Below are positions 25,428-26,949 of a stretch of 26,949 nucleotides of DNA, piece by piece. The DNA is from JADJNW01 sp033761835. GTDB lineage: Bacteria > Bacteroidota > Bacteroidia > Chitinophagales > Saprospiraceae. A program made the position numbers and the translations under genes. The DNA lies in contig JANRME010000278.1 in NCBI GenBank assembly GCA_033761835.1, positions 1 through 26,949 on the forward strand, read 5' to 3'. Within the stretch, counting starts at the first letter, position 1, and the number at the start of each line of letters is the position of its first letter. The notes beneath the pieces were generated by a model. The model saw nothing but the letters and a program-made list of their open reading frames with translations, did not search any database and had not been told where the DNA came from.

Positions 25428-26949
25428 ATGAGGATATTATTTGTTTTTATAACAATAGTTGTTGGTAATCTTTCCATTACAAGTGCGCAAGATCGTTTAT
25501 ATTATAATAAATTTTCGCTTAGTGATGTAACTTTACTTGACAGTCCTTTTAAACACGCCCGTGATTTGAATATTCAAACGCTGTTGGAATATGATGTAGA
25601 TCGTTTGCTGGAACCTTACCGCACCGCCGCCGGACTGACGCCAAAAGGCGCTCGTTATAAGAATTGGGAAGGGTTGGACGGGCACGTTGGTGGGCATTAT
25701 GTAACGGCGATGGCAATGAATTATGCTGCGACTGGTAATAATGAATGTAAAAAGCGGCTGGATTATATCATATCGGAGTTAAAAACTTGCCAGGAAGCTA
25801 ATGCAATTAATCATCCTTCCTGGGGCGTCGGCTATTTGGGCGGCGTACCCAAAGGGGATACGATTTGGACGACGTTGAAAAACGGCGATTTTCGGGCGTA
25901 TCGGGCGGCGTGGGTGCCCTGGTATAATGTGCATAAAATGTATGCCGGACTGCGCGATGCCTGGATGTATGCGGGTAATGAAGATGCAAAAGTAATGTTT
26001 TTAAAATTCTGTGATTGGGGAATTCATATTACATCGGCGCTTTCTGAGGAACAAATACAATCGATGCTGGACACGGAGCATGGCGGGATGAATGAGATTT
26101 TTGCAGATGCGTATCAAATGACCGGCGATGAAAAATATTTGGTGGCGGCGAAGCGCTTTTCGCATCAGATGTTACTTAATCCAATGTCGGAAGGGAAGGA
26201 TAACCTCGACAATAAGCATGCGAATACACAAGTGCCAAAAGTAATTGGTTTTCAAAGAGTTGCGGCGTTGTCAAAAGATGAAAAATATGCTCGTGCCGCC
26301 CAGTTTTTCTGGCAAACGGTGACCAGCAATCGCAGTCTGGCATTTGGTGGCAACAGCCGGAGAGAGCATTTTCCCAGCGTGGCTTCCTGCGAAGACTTTA
26401 TTTTGGAGGCGGAGGGTCCGGAGTCGTGCAATTCTTATAATATGTTGAAATTGAGTGAAGATTTATTTCAATCCAATCCTTCTGCGCAGTACGCCGATTA
26501 TTATGAAAGGACATTATATAATCATATTTTATCTACACAACACCCTGAGCATGGTGGATATGTGTATTTCACGCCGGCGCGTCCGCGTCATTACCGGGTT
26601 TACTCTTCGCCCAATCAAGCCATGTGGTGCTGTGTGGGTAGCGGTATGGAAAATCATGGAAAGTATAATGAGTTTATTTACACGCATCAAAATGATTCTT
26701 TGTTCTTAAATCTTTTTATTGCATCCGAACTCAACTGGAAAAAGAGAGGCGTAAAGCTGAAACAGGAAACAAATTTTCCGTACGAAGAACAAACAAAGCT
26801 TACTGTTACAGAAGGTGCTTCTTCTTTTTCGTTGCTCATCCGTTATCCATCATGGGTAAAACAAAAACAGGTAAGCCTACTCGTGAATGGAAAACCTGTT
26901 CAATTCCAGGTCAACAAGGATTCTTATATCAGTCTTCGCCGCAACTGGA
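25428..26949 (+). CDS. GH127/GH146 beta-L-arabinofuranosidase (3' end outside window)
   Basis: The frame is open from ATG 25428 to the window edge, giving 507 residues; the rest of the catalytic protein and its C-terminal domains are missing. After the signal peptide (MRILFVFITIVVGNLSITSA) the protein reads VTLLDSPFKHARDLNIQTLL, WEGLDGHVGGHYVTAMAMNY, and WVPWYNVHKMYAGLRDAW, typical of the (alpha/alpha)6 barrel of the DUF1680 group. The zinc-thiolate site known for GH127 is visible: E332 and C334 in GPESCNSYNMLKL, and C401 and C402 in MWCCVGSGMENHGKYNEF. C401 is the likely nucleophile by analogy with GH127, and E313 in RREHFPS is a candidate acid/base. 'MWCCVGSGMENHGKYNEFIY' and the N-terminal motifs lean to GH146 (arabinan-associated). 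These enzymes release beta-linked L-arabinofuranose from extensins, pectic arabinan or related glycans. Confidence 0.9.
   Translation, partial: MRILFVFITIVVGNLSITSAQDRLYYNKFSLSDVTLLDSPFKHARDLNIQTLLEYDVDRLLEPYRTAAGLTPKGARYKNWEGLDGHVGGHYVTAMAMNYAATGNNECKKRLDYIISELKTCQEANAINHPSWGVGYLGGVPKGDTIWTTLKNGDFRAYRAAWVPWYNVHKMYAGLRDAWMYAGNEDAKVMFLKFCDWGIHITSALSEEQIQSMLDTEHGGMNEIFADAYQMTGDEKYLVAAKRFSHQMLLNPMSEGKDNLDNKHANTQVPKVIGFQRVAALSKDEKYARAAQFFWQTVTSNRSLAFGGNSRREHFPSVASCEDFILEAEGPESCNSYNMLKLSEDLFQSNPSAQYADYYERTLYNHILSTQHPEHGGYVYFTPARPRHYRVYSSPNQAMWCCVGSGMENHGKYNEFIYTHQNDSLFLNLFIASELNWKKRGVKLKQETNFPYEEQTKLTVTEGASSFSLLIRYPSWVKQKQVSLLVNGKPVQFQVNKDSYISLRRNW

Overview
The window looks like Bacteroidota DNA, probably from the Chitinophagia/Saprospiria side of the phylum, although the sequence alone does not fix the family. 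The evidence is: Sec signal peptides that end in the typical Bacteroidota '..AQ' cleavage context; a type IX secretion (T9SS) C-terminal sorting domain; DUF6089 and DUF5522 proteins; no obvious Shine-Dalgarno sequences; one TAnnTTTG-type promoter; and A+T-rich intergenic DNA.

Region 1 (1-6021) is housekeeping. It holds the 3' end of a small membrane protein (DUF6580-like), a Cys-rich DUF5522 mini-protein, two tandem outer-membrane barrel paralogues (DUF6089, minus strand), a full-length MsbA-like ABC exporter, an unrecognised three-helix membrane protein, and murB.

Region 2 (6022-9166) is a decayed, repeat-rich junction. It contains a T9SS-secreted glycine-rich/HYR protein broken in the middle by a frame jump that looks like an internal deletion. 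A 1 kb stretch follows with a 32-bp perfect palindrome nested between 19-bp inverted repeats, a dead IS630-type transposase 3' end, and further small repeats.

Region 3 (9167-26949, cut by the window end) is a nine-gene glycan-degradation cluster, all on the + strand: GH95, GH3, CE6-like esterase, GH43, GH29, GH51, GH43, GH43+CBM6 and GH127/GH146. Every enzyme has a Sec signal peptide without a lipobox and without a T9SS tail, so they are most likely soluble periplasmic enzymes acting on imported oligosaccharides. The combined activities are removal of terminal alpha-L-fucose or L-galactose, acetyl, xylose, and both alpha- and beta-L-arabinofuranose. They point to a heavily decorated plant glycan such as glucuronoarabinoxylan, fucosylated/arabinosylated xyloglucan, or arabinan/extensin/AGP side chains. 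No SusC/SusD pair or regulator lies inside the window.

The most striking single defect is in the GH51 arabinofuranosidase. It is intact except for one in-frame TGA at codon 521, where the family normally has Trp. No RNA genes or CRISPR arrays were seen. I did not identify a convincingly new system. The best leads are the carbohydrate cluster, the interrupted GH51, and the nested palindrome/inverted-repeat structure.
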